Part shown: in pieces, positions 5,174 through 6,255 of the stretch
Layout: each line of letters starts with the position of its first letter
How positions within the stretch are numbered: position 1 is the stretch's first letter
Source of the DNA: Candidatus Gallibacteroides avistercoris
Lineage (GTDB): Bacteria > Bacteroidota > Bacteroidia > Bacteroidales > CHK158-818
Direction of reading: 5' to 3'
Assembly (NCBI GenBank): GCA_018714665.1
Contig: DVNA01000154.1
Coordinates: forward strand, 1-6,255
Length of the DNA stretch: 6,255 nt
The notes under the pieces: generated by a model
What the model saw: the letters and a program-made list of their open reading frames with translations, nothing else
What the model was told of the DNA's origin: nothing
The model's database searches: none
Position numbers and translations under genes: made by a program

Positions 5174-6255
5174 TTAGAACGTCAGGCTCCATCCTTCGCG
5201 GTAGTGGTGGTTGATGTACTCTTCGGCGGCCTCTTTGGCGTTGAGCGTTAAGGTACGTTCTCCTTCGGGACTTCCGTTGGCGATTCTGAACGTTTCCGAA
5301 TCGCCGATGTTGGTAATCTTCATCGCCTCTCCGTCCCACATCAGGCGTTTGCCCAATCCTTGTAACCGGATGGCCAGGTTGCCCATAACGACCATTTCGT
5401 TCAAGGGGCCGCTGTATTCGAAGTTTGAACTCGGTAGAACCCGGTTGGCGGGAGACTCTTTGCAGGCACGAACGAAGTCCTGTTCGTGCGACATCCCGAT
5501 GCGGCGTTGTGTCTTGGGGAAACTGGGCCGGTTCTTTTCGTTGCCGGAGTAGGGTAGCAGAGTCCAGTTGGCGCCGTAGTTGTCGCAAATCAACGTCCCT
5601 TTGGTTCCGTGGAAGATGACACCGTTGCTGCCGATGTTGATCATTTGTCCGTCGGGCAGCCCTTCGGGGCGTTTGGGCAACAGTCCTCCGTCGTACCAGG
5701 TAACGGTTAAGGGCGGCATATTGATCTTTTTTGCTTTCTTACGTGCCGGGAATTCATAATGGACGGTCGATGCCACAGGGGCTCCCTGCGTATTGATAGC
5801 TGTTGATGAGGCCTCTACCGATACCGGATGGCCCGGATCCAGGACATATACCAATACGTCTAATACATGGCAGGCCATATCTCCCAAAGCTCCGGTTCCG
5901 AAATCCCACCATCCGCGCCAGTCCCAGGGATGGTATGCCCGGTGATAGGGGCGCATTTTGGCCGGTCCGATAAAGAGGTCCCACCTCATGTTTTCGGGTA
6001 CGGGCATCGTGTCTCTGGGTGCACTGAGCCCTTGCGGCCAGATGGGACGGTCGGTCCAGGCGTCGCAGTGGTATACATCGCCGATGGCTCCGGCATGGAT
6101 GGCTTCATATACTTCGCGTACCGAGTCGTCGCTATGTCCTTCGTTACCCATCTGGGTAACGACTTTGTATTTTCGAGATGCCAATAATAACTGACGTGAT
6201 TCATATACGGAGTGTGTCAGCGGTTTCTGTACGTAAACGTGTTTGCCCAGCTGCA
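5174..6255 (-). CDS. Gfo/Idh/MocA family oxidoreductase, N-terminal part beyond the window
   Basis: 359 residues plus stop are visible; the frame stays open to the right edge, so the N-terminal part of the Rossmann NAD(P)-binding domain is outside. The family holds NAD(P)-dependent sugar or cyclitol dehydrogenases and related glycoside-modifying enzymes. The first visible residues read GKHVYVQKPLTH (3-14), the family EKP motif with Gln for Glu and the conserved Lys10. Further signatures are TQMGNEGHS (33-41), WTDRPIWPQG (66-75), the WDWRGWWDFGTGALGD block (visible residues 110-125) running into MACHVLD, where the His (129) fits the conserved active-site position, and the YREGW ending (351-355), typical of the Bacteroidota/Planctomycetota subgroup of about 430-460 aa. 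A TTG at 6182-6184 is not the start, because the family motif continues upstream of it. Any secretion signal is out of view. The substrate cannot be told from the sequence. The gene converges on the lipoprotein gene. Confidence 0.92.
   Translation of the reverse strand, partial: QLGKHVYVQKPLTHSVYESRQLLLASRKYKVVTQMGNEGHSDDSVREVYEAIHAGAIGDVYHCDAWTDRPIWPQGLSAPRDTMPVPENMRWDLFIGPAKMRPYHRAYHPWDWRGWWDFGTGALGDMACHVLDVLVYVLDPGHPVSVEASSTAINTQGAPVASTVHYEFPARKKAKKINMPPLTVTWYDGGLLPKRPEGLPDGQMINIGSNGVIFHGTKGTLICDNYGANWTLLPYSGNEKNRPSFPKTQRRIGMSHEQDFVRACKESPANRVLPSSNFEYSGPLNEMVVMGNLAIRLQGLGKRLMWDGEAMKITNIGDSETFRIANGSPEGERTLTLNAKEAAEEYINHHYREGWSLTF

Noticed and set aside
6182..6184. TTG as the start of the oxidoreductase
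   Set aside because: In-frame sequence upstream to the window edge encodes the conserved GKHVYVQKPLTH motif, so the gene begins outside the window.
5867..6187. Plus-strand open frames opposite the oxidoreductase
   Set aside because: They overlap a conserved coding region on the other strand and show no domain or start signal.

Overview
The window looks like a chromosomal piece from a Bacteroidota genome, most likely a gut-type member of the order Bacteroidales. Three things point that way. Several intergenic spots match the Bacteroidota promoter element TAnnTTTG. Most starts lack a Shine-Dalgarno site and are preceded by A-rich sequence. The proteins (a lipocalin-like lipoprotein, a split IorA/IorB pair, a sugar-type Gfo/Idh/MocA oxidoreductase) resemble families common in that order. 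The genus is inference and cannot be settled from this window.

Layout, left to right. (1) Positions 1-50 hold the 5' part of a tRNA-Ser(GCU) gene on the minus strand, cut by the window edge, with a good promoter at 101-132. (2) An AT-rich divergent intergenic region leads into mltG (217-1269, plus), the inner-membrane endolytic murein transglycosylase. (3) A 192-base spacer (1270-1461) holds a possible promoter and an inverted/direct repeat set that could fold in two exclusive ways. (4) iorA (1462-3054) and iorB (3069-3656) form a compact operon for indolepyruvate:ferredoxin oxidoreductase, closed by a strong intrinsic terminator (3734-3761). (5) A predicted lipoprotein with an N-terminal lipocalin-like region and a conserved C-terminal region (3811-4971) follows. 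(6) The 202-base convergent spacer (4972-5173) holds a GC-rich structured patch and a probable bidirectional terminator. (7) A Gfo/Idh/MocA family oxidoreductase on the minus strand (5174 to beyond 6255) lacks its N-terminal Rossmann start because of the window edge. No stretch over 300 bases lacks a gene.

The genes do not form one pathway. IorAB is the only clear two-gene functional unit: it interconverts aryl-pyruvates and aryl-acetyl-CoA with ferredoxin. Its alpha subunit ends just before the place where the archaeal-type enzyme carries a C-terminal two-cluster ferredoxin domain. mltG, the lipoprotein and the oxidoreductase appear to be independent transcription units. I saw no mobile element, CRISPR array, phage gene or defence system. 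The most interesting candidate for something undescribed is the iorA leader with its mutually exclusive pairings, followed by the GC-rich structured patch near 5040-5084; both are inferences from base pairing only.
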